Shown in pieces: positions 7,060-15,973 of a stretch of DNA of 15,973 nucleotides. This DNA comes from an uncultured Sulfitobacter sp. (lineage in GTDB: Bacteria; Pseudomonadota; Alphaproteobacteria; Rhodobacterales; Rhodobacteraceae), in the NCBI GenBank assembly GCA_937923365.1, contig CALAIJ010000084.1:1-15973 (forward strand), given 5' to 3'. The position numbers were made by a program, and so were the translations under genes. The stretch's first letter is position 1. Each line of letters opens with the position of its first letter. The notes beneath the pieces were generated by a model. The model did not search any database. It was given only the letters and a program-made list of their open reading frames with translations, and was not told the origin of the DNA.

Positions 7060-7962
7060 ATGCCGAGCGCCTCAGCCCCTTCCTCCGACCCAACGCCGGG
7101 CAAAATCAGCCACTATCTGAGCAATGCTCTGATCGTGAGCCTGATCCGCCTGGCCCTCGTTCTACCCTACGGGGCACGGGTCGCCTTTATGGGGCGCGTG
7201 GTGCAGCATGTGATCGGCCCCGTTGCAGGCTATCGCCGCCGCGCCTTGGGCAATCTGGCGCGTATCCGCCCTGATCTGGACAGCACCGCGCACGCGCAGA
7301 TCGCATCGGGTTGCCTGAACAACGTGGGCCGCACCTTTATCGAAAACTACTCGGAGCGTGATTTTCCCAAGCGTATGCAAGGGCTTGTCCCGCAAGGCGC
7401 TGGCGTAGCTGCCCTACGCGAGGCCGCCGACGCCGGCAGACCCGTGATCCTTGTGACGGGCCACTTTGGAAATTACGAGGCGACCCGTGCAGCCCTTGTC
7501 GCGCAAAACTATGACATCGGCGGGCTTTACCGCAATATGAAGAACCCGTACTTCAACGCCCACTACGTCAAAACGATGGAGGCTTTCGGCGGCCCGGTTT
7601 TCCCTCAGGGGCGCAAGGGCACCGCAGGTTTCGTGCGCCACCTGAAAGATGGCGGGCAACTGGTCTTGCTATTCGATCAGCACGTGCAGGGCGCACCGGT
7701 TCTTGACTTCATGGGAGAGCCTGCGCGCACCGCCGTCTCCGCCGCGGAACTGGCGCTGCGTTATGATGCGCTGCTGATCCCGTTCTACAGCATCCGCCAG
7801 CCTGACGGGCTGAGCTTTGAGAGCGTGTTGGAAGCGCCCGTGCCGCATTCGGATGCCCAGACGATGACGCAAGCGCTGAACGACAGCCTTGCAGCCCGCG
7901 TCAAGGCGCACCCCGAACAATGGTTCTGGGTCCATCGACGCTGGCGCAGTCACGAACCATAG
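7060..7962 (+). CDS. Lysophospholipid / lipid A acyltransferase (LpxL/HtrB family)
   Basis: Inner-membrane acyltransferase, 300 residues, typical for the family, which transfers an acyl chain from acyl-ACP to a lipid A precursor or related lipid. Seen: an N-terminal hydrophobic anchor (about 22-46), the H-x4-E catalytic motif GHFGNYE at 134-140 (H135, E140), GLYRNMKNP at 155-163, the FPQGRKGT segment at 181-188, LFDQHV at 204-209, and the C-terminal PEQWFWVHRRWR signature at 285-296. ATG 7060 follows a weak CAGG. It lies 78 bases after the fliG-like gene on the same strand, possibly cotranscribed, and its stop is one base from the stop of the convergent DUF1223 gene. Whether the acceptor is lipid A or an ornithine or other aminolipid cannot be read from the sequence. 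Confidence 0.93.
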   Translation: MPSASAPSSDPTPGKISHYLSNALIVSLIRLALVLPYGARVAFMGRVVQHVIGPVAGYRRRALGNLARIRPDLDSTAHAQIASGCLNNVGRTFIENYSERDFPKRMQGLVPQGAGVAALREAADAGRPVILVTGHFGNYEATRAALVAQNYDIGGLYRNMKNPYFNAHYVKTMEAFGGPVFPQGRKGTAGFVRHLKDGGQLVLLFDQHVQGAPVLDFMGEPARTAVSAAELALRYDALLIPFYSIRQPDGLSFESVLEAPVPHSDAQTMTQALNDSLAARVKAHPEQWFWVHRRWRSHEP

Positions 7963-7963
7963 G

Positions 7964-8659
7964 TTACTTGATCCGTGCAGCCGCCAGAATGGGCCCCGCG
8001 CCCGCAGACTGAATGATGACGACACAAGGTTTGTCGCCCGACATCTCTGCCCGCATCTGCAACGGTGAGGTGCCGTCCCAATCGCCCAAGACCTGCCAGC
8101 CTTCGACGACATTGGCGTAATTCAATGTTTTGCCACGGTTCTCTCCGCGTTTGATCATCGTGGTCTCAAGCGGTGAGTAGCGCAGCAAATGCACCGTCAT
8201 GGGCCCCGTCTGCGCAAGCGCTTTGGCGTCGATGACGACTTCGTCTCCTACGCGGGTCAGCGACACCTCGACCTTGGGGGCCATGCGCGCGTGGGTGGCA
8301 ATAGCTTCGGCCAGTTTCATCGGTTTGGCACCGACGATATCCGTCTGCCCTTGCACGATCATTTCGGGCGTATAGACCGTGCGCCGTCCGCCGGAAGCAG
8401 CATAGGCACGTTGACGGACTGCGTGAGCTTTATTGCCAAAAGGATCCTTCCAGCCGATATAATCCCAGTAATCCACATGCAGTGCCAATGCGATCACGTC
8501 ATCGCGCCCCGCAAGATCATGCAGGATTTTGTCCGCAGGCGGGCAGCTTGAGCACCCCTGAGAGGTGTAAAGCTCAACCACCACCGGATTGTCTTGTGCG
8601 ACGGCAGGCGTGCACAGGCTCATCAAAGCGACACAGGCAGCGGAAAGAAGGTGTTTCAT
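7964..8659 (-). CDS. DUF1223 thioredoxin-like secreted protein
   Basis: Exported protein of 231 residues with a signal peptide (1-21, cut after AVA). The DUF1223 family has a thioredoxin-like fold and is thought to be redox active, but the substrate is not established. Seen: ELYTSQGCSSCPPAD at 29-43 with a C36-S-S-C39 pair, the family segment HVDYWDYIGWKDPF at 61-74, and YTPEM at 96-100 with the proline expected opposite the active site. ATG 8659 lacks a strong Shine-Dalgarno. It is divergent from acnA across 226 bases containing palindromes found on both promoter sides. With ccmG in the same window it adds a second periplasmic CxxC protein, though not in an operon with it. Confidence 0.93.
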   Translation of the reverse strand: MKHLLSAACVALMSLCTPAVAQDNPVVVELYTSQGCSSCPPADKILHDLAGRDDVIALALHVDYWDYIGWKDPFGNKAHAVRQRAYAASGGRRTVYTPEMIVQGQTDIVGAKPMKLAEAIATHARMAPKVEVSLTRVGDEVVIDAKALAQTGPMTVHLLRYSPLETTMIKRGENRGKTLNYANVVEGWQVLGDWDGTSPLQMRAEMSGDKPCVVIIQSAGAGPILAAARIK

Positions 8660-8686
8660 TACGGTATCCAGCGAAAGACGTGTTCA

Positions 8687-8697
8687 GTGTTAAACAC
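8687..8697. promoter_or_regulatory. Candidate operator, copy 1 of GTGTT-N-AACAC
   Basis: GTGTTAAACAC, a 5-bp-arm palindrome, lies 28 bases upstream of the DUF1223 start. It matches the site at 8809-8819 at 10 of 11 positions, and both are followed by C. No regulator is identified. Confidence 0.4.
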
Positions 8698-8766
8698 CTA
8701 ACGGCTTGATCATGAAATAACCAATCAAGGTTTCTTGAAGCTTTCGTCATATACGGCGCAAATTTT

Positions 8767-8784
8767 GGTATACAATGGTATACC
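8767..8784. promoter_or_regulatory. Inverted repeat GGTATAC-N4-GTATACC, candidate operator
   Basis: Perfect 7-bp arms at 8767-8773 and 8778-8784 around AATG, about 100 bases before the acnA start. The same bases also read as a direct repeat of GGTATAC ten bases apart. GTATAC-centred sites are typical of some GntR-family operators. A perfect 6-bp hairpin CGCTCT-GTT-AGAGCG (8784-8798) abuts it. Confidence 0.45.
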
Positions 8785-8808
8785 GCTCTGTTAGAGCGCC
8801 CCTAATCC

Positions 8809-8819
8809 GTGTTGAACAC
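8809..8819. promoter_or_regulatory. Candidate operator, copy 2 of GTGTT-N-AACAC
   Basis: GTGTTGAACAC, 66 bases upstream of acnA ATG, the partner of the site at 8687-8697 on the DUF1223 side of the same divergent region. Confidence 0.4.
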
Positions 8820-8885
8820 CCGCCCCAGCCATGGCATCAGGGCGCAAAGCCAGCCACCGCCACCCATAGAAACAAGGGAGCTACC

Positions 8886-11588
<2,703 letters not shown>

Positions 11589-11605
11589 GCACCCTTCGAA
11601 GCCAA

Positions 11606-11642
11606 AAAACGGCCCCGCAGGCGACAACTGCGGGGCCGTTTT
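11606..11642. terminator. Strong rho-independent terminator after acnA
   Basis: AAAACGGCCCCGCA (11606-11619) and TGCGGGGCCGTTTT (11629-11642) form a perfect 14-bp stem with a 9-base loop, so the T-run is partly inside the stem. The A-run on the left would give a T-run on the other strand as well. Confidence 0.95.
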
Positions 11643-11741
11643 CATTTCTGACGCAGGCCGGTTTTCTTTCCCCTGCACGGCAGCCAACGATTTGCGCTAC
11701 GCATGCCTTGTAACGAGTAACCTTTTTACTTTGGGTGTGTG

Positions 11742-11858
11742 ATGAAAATCCTGACAGTCTTGCCAGCACTTCTGATCGCGGCACTGGCCATCCACGGTGC
11801 GTCAGCCGACGCCTCTTCTGACACGGCCTGCACGGGCTCTGTCAGCTGCGATCTTTAA
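11742..11858 (+). CDS. Secreted micropeptide, 38 aa
   Basis: Unrecognised. ATG 11742 to TAA 11856-11858 encodes a peptide with a textbook Sec signal: Lys at 2, hydrophobic core 4-17, and GASA at 19-22 as a cleavage site. The predicted mature peptide is 16 residues, DASSDTACTGSVSCDL, with two cysteines (C30, C36) spaced to allow one disulfide. The Shine-Dalgarno is poor (GGGTGTG), and GTG 11739 is an alternative start. A hairpin/T-run overlaps the stop codon. Signal peptide plus terminator argue for a real gene; the lack of a good ribosome site argues for caution. It sits between acnA and the 3' end of the ccm block and is convergent with ccmG. Confidence 0.6.
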   Translation: MKILTVLPALLIAALAIHGASADASSDTACTGSVSCDL

Positions 11859-11881
11859 AAAAGGCGCAAGCCCCCCTTTTT
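11858..11881. terminator. Probable bidirectional terminator between the micropeptide and ccmG
   Basis: AAAAAGG (11858-11864) can pair with CCTTTTT (11875-11881); inside it GGC-GCAA-GCC can form a small tetraloop stem. The T-run is good but the stem is A-T rich. It overlaps the dispersed element at 11876-11898. Confidence 0.5.
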
Positions 11882-11910
11882 CTGGCCAGAATATTCCCCG
11901 CCGGAGGCCT
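11875..11910 (-). repeat. Dispersed intergenic element, copy B
   Basis: Read on the minus strand it gives GCCTCCGGCGGG, then GAATATTC, then TGGCCAGAAAAAG and G. The core 11876-11898 matches copy A (4837-4859) at 22 of 23 positions. It begins 28 bases after the ccmG stop, in the same direction as ccmG. Confidence 0.75.
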
Positions 11911-11938
11911 GAAATCTCTTGTGGCGCCCGGTCTGCCG

Positions 11939-12481
11939 CTATTGCGCAGCCAGGGCTTTTTGCAATTCCGGCAAGAAACGTTGTTGAAAATCACTGCCGA
12001 TCAAAGGCCCTGCGAACCGGAATAACACTTTGCCTTGCCCGTCCAGAATGAACGTCTCTGGCGGTGCGGTCACCCCCCAGTCAATGGCAGTTCGCCCCTG
12101 CGGGTCATAGGCCACGGCGACAAACGGGTTGTCATCCTCTTCCAGATAAGACGCGGCATTGCCAGCCTGATCCTTGAAGTTCACCCCGATAATCGGCACG
12201 CCTGAGGCCTCAAGCTCCAGCAATTTGGGATGCTCTGCGCGGCAGGGTGGACACCAGCTTGCCCAGAAGTTCACCAATGTGACCTGCCCGCTCGTCAGAC
12301 GGTCAGCGGTGACGGCCGGATAGTCCGCCAGCGGCTCGGGCGTGATCGCGGGCGCGATCTGCCCCACCAGCGTGGAGGGCAAATCGTCAGGATTGTCGCG
12401 GAACATGCCAACGGCAGCCAGCGCCACAAAGCCTGCGAAGATCAACGGCGGCGCCAACATCAATGGGCGGAACTTAGCCAT
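11939..12481 (-). CDS. ccmG: Cytochrome c biogenesis thiol:disulfide interchange protein CcmG (DsbE/HelX)
   Basis: Membrane-anchored periplasmic thioredoxin that keeps the CxxCH heme-binding cysteines of apocytochrome c reduced before heme ligation. 180 residues: an N-terminal anchor about 9-26, then a thioredoxin domain with FWASWCPPCRAEHP and redox pair C77/C80, the CcmG-type GVNFKD at 99-104, and GVTAPPETF at 136-144, where the usual G-A-P-E-T reads A-P-P-E-T. The start at 12481 is set by AAGGAGG nine bases upstream and by the overlap with the ccmD stop (ATGGCTAA), pointing to coupled translation; a longer frame to 12556 would run through ccmD. It is the last gene of the ccm block. Confidence 0.96.
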   Translation of the reverse strand: MAKFRPLMLAPPLIFAGFVALAAVGMFRDNPDDLPSTLVGQIAPAITPEPLADYPAVTADRLTSGQVTLVNFWASWCPPCRAEHPKLLELEASGVPIIGVNFKDQAGNAASYLEEDDNPFVAVAYDPQGRTAIDWGVTAPPETFILDGQGKVLFRFAGPLIGSDFQQRFLPELQKALAAQ

Positions 12482-12629
12482 CGCGCCCCGCCTCCTTCTC
12501 GGCCTGCGCAAGTGTTTCGCGGGCCCGCTTGCTGGATCCCAGCGTCCACAGCACAAGCACGCTCAGCAACACCAAGGACGCCGCGTAGGCCGACATTACT
12601 TCGTAGGCATATTTGCCAAGTTCGGGCAT
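12474..12629 (-). CDS. ccmD: Heme exporter protein CcmD
   Basis: 51-residue single-pass membrane protein. CcmD stabilises the CcmABC complex and helps release holo-CcmE. Seen: MPELGKYAYEVMSAYAAS, the usual short N-terminus with aromatic residues, one membrane segment at about 13-31 (ending VLWTLG), then a basic and charged cytoplasmic tail (SSKRARETLAQAEKEAGRDG). The identity rests on size, topology and position between ccmC and ccmG. The start is one base after the ccmC stop, with GAGAGGT upstream; the stop overlaps the ccmG start by eight bases. Confidence 0.93.
   Translation of the reverse strand: MPELGKYAYEVMSAYAASLVLLSVLVLWTLGSSKRARETLAQAEKEAGRDG
12491..12497 (-). promoter_or_regulatory. 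Ribosome binding site of ccmG inside ccmD
   Basis: AAGGAGG on the minus strand, nine bases before ATG 12481, lies within the ccmD codons for EKEAG and decides the ccmG start. Confidence 0.8.
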
Positions 12630-12630
12630 A

Positions 12631-13365
12631 TCAGACCTCTCTCACGGCGCGGGCGCGCAAAGCAGCCGCGCGGCGCAGACGAATTTCTGTGCTGGTGCGG
12701 GTAAACACAAGCGCCACAAACAACAAAGCGAACCCCACCATGCAAAGCACCAGCGGGTAGAAAAACACATCCGCGACCGTGCGCCCGCCGGTCGCCACAG
12801 GCACGCTTGTGCCCTGATGCAGCCCTTGGTTCCAGAACTGCACCGCATAGCGCGACAACACCGCAAAGACCGAGCCCACAAGGCACAGCACCGACGTAAG
12901 ATCAGCCGCCGTATCGGGGTCTTCCACCGCTTCCCAAAGGGCGATGTACCCCAGATAGAACAAGAACAGGATCAAGAACGACGTCAGGCGCGGGTCCCAC
13001 GCCCACCATGTGCCCCACATCGGCTGGCCCCAGATGGCCCCCGTCACCAGCGCAATCAGCGTCATGACGACGCCCACGGGGGCTGCAGCCTTGGCAGCCA
13101 ATGCGCTCACATGATGGCGGCGGATCAACCAGATCAACGAGGCCACCAGCATCATGAACCATGCATTGATCGCCATAAGGGCGGCAGGCACATGCAAGTA
13201 GATGATCTTGACCGTGGAGCCTTGCCGCGCATCATCCGGCGTGCCGAAAAACCCCCAAGCAAGGCCGATGCCAATGCTCAAAAGGGCAGCAGCCCAAAGC
13301 ACAGGTTGCACCCGCGCACTGAGGGTCAGAAATTTGACGGGGTTTGCGTAAGACCAGATTGACAT
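12631..13365 (-). CDS. ccmC: Heme exporter / heme lyase subunit CcmC
   Basis: Six-helix inner-membrane protein that presents heme to CcmE on the periplasmic side. 244 residues. The tryptophan-rich WWD signature reads WGTWWAWDPRLT at 117-128; axial heme histidines are H58 (YLHVPAA) and H183 (LHQGTSV). Membrane segments are at about 22-40, 58-80, 97-113, 127-145, 158-175 and 200-222. ATG 13365 fits the family start MSIWSYANPVKF, although no strong Shine-Dalgarno precedes it; the frame is open to 13455 but the extra Cys-rich residues are not family-like. There are 52 bases between the ccmB stop and this start; ccmD follows after one base. Confidence 0.97.
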   Translation of the reverse strand: MSIWSYANPVKFLTLSARVQPVLWAAALLSIGIGLAWGFFGTPDDARQGSTVKIIYLHVPAALMAINAWFMMLVASLIWLIRRHHVSALAAKAAAPVGVVMTLIALVTGAIWGQPMWGTWWAWDPRLTSFLILFLFYLGYIALWEAVEDPDTAADLTSVLCLVGSVFAVLSRYAVQFWNQGLHQGTSVPVATGGRTVADVFFYPLVLCMVGFALLFVALVFTRTSTEIRLRRAAALRARAVREV

Positions 13366-13417
13366 GGGGTCTATGTAGCGCCCCGAGGGCATGGTCTCAA
13401 TGCAAGAAATTGTGCGT

Positions 13418-14074
13418 TCATCGCAGGCCCATCCGCAGCACGGCAGCCGAGGCAAAAGGCATGCAGGCCACGACCCCGCAGGTGATCCCTGCCAGCATCA
13501 AAAGCGGCGTTGTTGCATCCAGCCCCAGCGCGCCGCGCCGTGCTGCCTCTGCTCCGAATATCAGCGTGGGCACGTAGAGCGGCAGCACCAGCAGCGACAT
13601 CAGCAACCCGCCGCGTTTCACGCCTACCGTCAGGGCCGCGCCAAAAGTGCCGATCACCGACAAGGCAGGCGTGCCCAGCCCAAGGGAGACGACAACCCAA
13701 AGATACCCCGCCGAGGGCAGCCCCAGCATCACCCCAAGCACGGACGAGACAATGACCAGAGGAAGGCCTGTTGTCAGCCAATGGGCCAAGGCTTTGATTG
13801 TCAGCGCGCCCTCAAGCGGCAAAGGGGCTGTGGCCAGCAGTTCCAGCGTGCCATCCTCAAAATCCAGCGCCAGCAGGCGATCAAGGGACAAAAGGCAGGC
13901 CAGCAAAGCGCCCAGCCACAGCACGCCCGGCGCTACAGCGCGTAGCAATTCGGGGTCTGGGCCAATGGCAAAAGGCACCAGCACGATCACGATCAGAAAG
14001 AACGCGAGTGCGAGGCCAAAGCCCCCGCCCGCCCGCAAGGCAAGCCGCAAGTCCCGCAGAAGCAGCGCCTTCAC
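13418..14074 (-). CDS. ccmB: Heme exporter membrane subunit CcmB
   Basis: ABC-transporter membrane subunit that pairs with CcmA in the CcmABCD heme release complex. 218 residues, normal length, about six membrane segments (around 19-38, 46-65, 96-118, 123-148, 156-175 and 188-210). Typical features: [18 protein letters not shown] start, [24 protein letters not shown] at 74-81 and the [14 protein letters not shown] segment at 144-157. The start is GTG 14074; its GTGA overlaps the ccmA stop TGA (14071-14073), with GAGG just upstream within ccmA, so translation is probably coupled to ccmA. Confidence 0.96.
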   Translation of the reverse strand: MKALLLRDLRLALRAGGGFGLALAFFLIVIVLVPFAIGPDPELLRAVAPGVLWLGALLACLLSLDRLLALDFEDGTLELLATAPLPLEGALTIKALAHWLTTGLPLVIVSSVLGVMLGLPSAGYLWVVVSLGLGTPALSVIGTFGAALTVGVKRGGLLMSLLVLPLYVPTLIFGAEAARRGALGLDATTPLLMLAGITCGVVACMPFASAAVLRMGLR

Positions 14075-14688
14075 AGGAAGGCCTCGTCAGTGGCACCGGC
14101 TTGGGTGGTGGCCGTTGCCTTGAATGGTGTCAGGTCAAAGACCTCCGCCTCCAGCCCAAGATCAATATGCGTGGCGATCAGCGCCGATCCGCCTTGCGCC
14201 AGATGCGCGCGCACCGCGTCTGCAAACATCGCAACCGCGCCAGTATCCAGCGATACCGTCGGCTCATCCAGCACCCAGACGGGGCGGCCCGTGACCAAAA
14301 GCCGCGCAAGGCCCAATCGGCGCTTTTGTCCAGCCGACAACGTCGCCGCCAGGCGATCCGCCAGCGGTGCCAAGGCATAAGCCTCGATGGCAGCATCTAT
14401 GCCGCCCGCGCCAAAAACGTCCGCCCAGAAGGTCAGGTTTTCGCGCACGGTCAGCATGGATTTCACACCGTCCGCATGGGCGGCATAGGCGATCCGGTCT
14501 TCTGCGCCCGTAATCCGCCCCGAAAGGGCGGGCTGCAAACCCGCAATCGCGCGCAACAACGTCGTCTTCCCTGCCCCGTTCGGCCCGCGCAGGATCACCG
14601 CCTGCCCCGCAGGTAATGACATCGTCACACCTGCAAGCACGGGCACGCCTCCGCGCGCGAGGCTAAGATCTGTGATCTGAACATCCAT
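14071..14688 (-). CDS. ccmA: Heme exporter ATP-binding subunit CcmA
   Basis: Cytoplasmic ATPase of the CcmABCD complex; ATP hydrolysis drives release of heme-loaded CcmE from CcmC. 205 residues. Walker [10 protein letters not shown] at 35-43, ABC signature [14 protein letters not shown] at 117-130, Walker B WVLDEP at 138-143 (catalytic E142), D-loop SLDTG and H-loop H174 (ATHID). The [15 protein letters not shown] segment at 71-85 is CcmA-like. ATG 14688 has no good Shine-Dalgarno. It leads the ccm block, 117 bases after the Mth938-like gene, with two hairpins in the gap, so it may have its own promoter or be cut off from the upstream genes. Confidence 0.96.
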   Translation of the reverse strand: MDVQITDLSLARGGVPVLAGVTMSLPAGQAVILRGPNGAGKTTLLRAIAGLQPALSGRITGAEDRIAYAAHADGVKSMLTVRENLTFWADVFGAGGIDAAIEAYALAPLADRLAATLSAGQKRRLGLARLLVTGRPVWVLDEPTVSLDTGAVAMFADAVRAHLAQGGSALIATHIDLGLEAEVFDLTPFKATATTQAGATDEAFL

Positions 14689-14715
14689 GGCGTAGGCTTA
14701 GCGTTTTGTGGTGCG

Positions 14716-14736
14716 GCGCAAAAGAACTCTTTGCGC
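14716..14736. repeat. Small inverted repeat upstream of ccmA
   Basis: GCGCAAA (14716-14722) and TTTGCGC (14730-14736), 7-bp perfect arms, 7-base loop, abutting the larger inverted repeat at 14737-14798. Confidence 0.7.
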
Positions 14737-14798
14737 GGGATGGTCCAGAGGCCCACCTTACCGGACAAACGCGTAAGGGGGGGCCTCTGGACCACCCT
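14737..14798. repeat. Large imperfect inverted repeat between the Mth938-like gene and ccmA
   Basis: GGTCCAGAGGCCC (14742-14754) pairs perfectly over 13 bp with GGGCCTCTGGACC (14781-14793). After a small internal loop (A against GG), CCTTAC (14756-14761) pairs with GTAAGG (14773-14778) around an 11-base loop. Outer bases add a few more pairs. No T-run follows on either strand, so it is not a typical intrinsic terminator. Confidence 0.85.
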
Positions 14799-14805
14799 CT
14801 TTCCC

Positions 14806-15159
14806 TTAAACGGGCAACGCCGCCAGTGCGATCCGCCGCCCTTCGCTCAGCAGCACATTGTAGGTGCGGCACGCGGCAGGAGAACCCATCGCCTCCACCG
14901 CCAGCCCTGCGGCCTCCAAAGGGTCAAGAAAGTCGTCCGGCAAATGGGCCACTTCAGCGCCCGTGCCCAGAAACAAAACGTCGATTTCGCCCGCCAGCGC
15001 CAGCAGCGCCTCTGAGTCGTCAAGCCCACCCCACGTCAGCGTCCCCGTAGGCCCTGCGATCATTGGCCCCTGGATCACATCGCCGCCTACACGGAAAAAC
15101 CCGGGGCCATAGCCGTCGATGGGCTTGGCATCCGTGAAGACAACTTCATTCAGGCGCAT
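14806..15159 (-). CDS. Mth938-like domain protein (NDUFAF3 family)
   Basis: 117-residue cytosolic protein of the Mth938/DUF498 family, related to mitochondrial NDUFAF3, a complex I assembly factor. Seen: IDGYGPGFFRVGG at 14-26, GPTGTLTWGG near 36-45, the hallmark DVLFLGTGAEVAHLP at 60-74, and SPAACRTYNVLLSEGRRIALAALPV at the C-terminus. By analogy it might assist respiratory-complex or membrane-protein assembly, but the bacterial role is not established. ATG 15159 has AAAGGAT about six bases upstream, overlapping the stop of the permease gene three bases away, so the two are probably one transcript. Its 3' end faces the hairpins ahead of ccmA. Confidence 0.92.
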   Translation of the reverse strand: MRLNEVVFTDAKPIDGYGPGFFRVGGDVIQGPMIAGPTGTLTWGGLDDSEALLALAGEIDVLFLGTGAEVAHLPDDFLDPLEAAGLAVEAMGSPAACRTYNVLLSEGRRIALAALPV

Positions 15160-15162
15160 GAC

Positions 15163-15918
15163 TTATCCTTTCCACAACGGTAGCCCCAGAATAGCCGAAC
15201 AGGCGATCACGATATAGGCCACGGTGCGGAATAATTTCTCTGCTGCGGGATCAAACAGCAGCGCGCCCAAGGCGTTTGCAATGAGGTTCGGAATGCCCAC
15301 CAGCAATCCCAGCAAGGCAATTTTCCAGACCATCAGGCCCGAGACCCAGAGGATGGGCAGCAACAGCAAATCCAGCAACAGCAGGTACAGTAAAAAGTTG
15401 GCACGGATCACGGAAATGGGCAGCGTACTGGCCATATAAAGCATGATCACCGGGGGTCCGGGTATGCCCGCAAAGCCGGTCATGAAACCGCCAAGCCCAC
15501 CCGTTGCCATCGTCAAATTGCGGCTCAGATGTCCGCGGTACCGCCAGCCAAACATCAACAAGACCAACAGGCTCAGCACCAGCGCCGAGACAAGCCAACC
15601 AAAGGCGGTCGGATTGATGGTCGTCAGGCCCCACAGGCCCAGCGGCAGGCCAACGAACGCCCCCAGCCCCAGCAGGCCCACATCCTTGGGCGTCCCGTCA
15701 CGCAAGGCGGCACGCAGGTTGGGCAACGGCCCGACCAGTTCAGCGCACATCAGAAAGATAACAGCTTCGAGCGGTGGCAGCACAGAAGACGCCGCAGGCA
15801 TGATGATCATGGCAGAGCCGAAACCCGAAAACCCGCGCACCAGTCCGGCGACACTGACCGCAAGAACCAACCAGATAAGGCCTTCAGTGGCGAAGGCCTC
15901 GGCGAGAATATCAGGCAT
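15163..15918 (-). CDS. TauE/SafE family permease (sulfite/anion exporter-like)
   Basis: Inner-membrane protein of 251 residues with about eight hydrophobic segments. The TauE/SafE family includes proteins linked to export of sulfite, sulfoacetate or related organosulfur anions; the substrate here is unknown. The two-fold repeat typical of the family is visible: AGLVRGFSGFGSAMIIMP (24-41) and GGFMTGFAGIPGPPVIMLYM (143-162), each carrying a G-F-x-G core. The start is ATG 15918: it has no Shine-Dalgarno but overlaps the stop of the upstream reading frame by eight bases (ATGCCTGA), which favours coupled translation over the TTG at 15921. Three bases separate its stop from the Mth938-like gene. 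Confidence 0.92.
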   Translation of the reverse strand: MPDILAEAFATEGLIWLVLAVSVAGLVRGFSGFGSAMIIMPAASSVLPPLEAVIFLMCAELVGPLPNLRAALRDGTPKDVGLLGLGAFVGLPLGLWGLTTINPTAFGWLVSALVLSLLVLLMFGWRYRGHLSRNLTMATGGLGGFMTGFAGIPGPPVIMLYMASTLPISVIRANFLLYLLLLDLLLLPILWVSGLMVWKIALLGLLVGIPNLIANALGALLFDPAAEKLFRTVAYIVIACSAILGLPLWKG

Positions 15919-15973
15919 CAATGTTGGCGTATTGATTGCCGGAATTCACATCCGTCTTGGTCCAGTCCCGCTT
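15911..15973 (-). CDS. C-terminal end of an upstream gene, truncated by the window edge
   Basis: Only the last 20 codons are inside the window; the product ends in GNQYANIDA with TGA at 15911-15913, overlapping the permease start. The piece is charged and hydrophilic (KRDWTKTD). In Rhodobacterales secDF often lies upstream of this block, so a SecF tail is possible, but the fragment is too short to identify. Confidence 0.55.
   Translation of the reverse strand, partial: KRDWTKTDVNSGNQYANIDA

Noticed and set aside
8649..8699. AGGTGTTT / AAACACCT inverted repeat spanning the DUF1223 start codon, as a translation-control hairpin.
   Set aside because: An 8-bp stem with a 35-base loop is expected several times by chance in 16 kb; the right arm is better explained by the GTGTT-N-AACAC palindrome.
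12613..13362. Plus-strand frames across the ccm genes (for example 249 codons opposite ccmC).
   Set aside because: Arg/His/Gln-rich composition with no motif, lying opposite well-identified membrane proteins.
13366..13455. N-terminal extension of ccmC by 30 residues.
   Set aside because: The extension is Cys/Pro-rich and unlike CcmC, which conventionally starts at MSIW; no ribosome site supports the longer form.

Overview
The window looks like chromosomal DNA from a marine alphaproteobacterium of the Rhodobacterales (Roseobacter-type). The basis is the GC-rich codon use, the protein flavour (PurB starting MIPRYSRP, AcnA of about 900 residues), and a ccmA-ccmB-ccmC-ccmD-ccmG (helABCDX-type) block next to acnA with an Mth938-like gene upstream. 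Genus cannot be decided from sequence reading alone. No rRNA, tRNA, insertion sequence, phage gene, toxin-antitoxin pair or CRISPR array was seen. The content is mostly housekeeping, so the more unusual material lies in the intergenic repeats and in two tiny secreted proteins.

Layout. 93-362: small hypothetical protein (+), converging on a PLP-dependent Cys/Met-metabolism enzyme (-, 380-1534). 1684-2898: alpha/beta hydrolase fused to an OsmC domain (+), converging on a small secreted hypothetical protein (-, 2974-3312). 3394-4698: purB (+), followed by three identical hairpins at a 30-base period and one copy of a dispersed intergenic element. 4957-5115: 52-residue secreted Cys-rich peptide with its own terminator. 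5324-5839: secreted TPR protein sharing a Cys motif with that peptide. 5899-6981: stand-alone FliG-like protein. 7060-7962: LpxL/HtrB-type acyltransferase, converging with one base to spare on a DUF1223 thioredoxin-like secreted protein (-, 7964-8659). 8660-8885: divergent control region with several palindromes. 8886-11588: acnA with a strong terminator. 11742-11858: 38-residue secreted peptide.

From 11939 to the window end everything is on the minus strand and reads, in transcription order: the tail of an unidentified gene (15911-15973), a TauE/SafE permease, an Mth938-like protein, then (after 117 bases holding two hairpins) ccmA, ccmB, ccmC, ccmD and ccmG. The Ccm block exports heme (CcmABCD) and reduces apocytochrome c thiols (CcmG); ccmE, ccmF and ccmH are not in the window. 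Several junctions overlap or nearly touch (8-base overlaps tail/TauE and ccmD/ccmG, 4-base overlap ccmA/ccmB, 1-base gap ccmC/ccmD), which suggests translational coupling.

No stretch over 300 bases lacks a gene; the longest gaps are 4699-4956 (repeats) and 8660-8885 (palindromes). I did not find a convincing new multi-gene system. The best leads are the hairpin array and dispersed element, the shared Cys motif in two neighbouring secreted proteins, the paired palindromes between DUF1223 and acnA, and the large inverted repeat ahead of ccmA.
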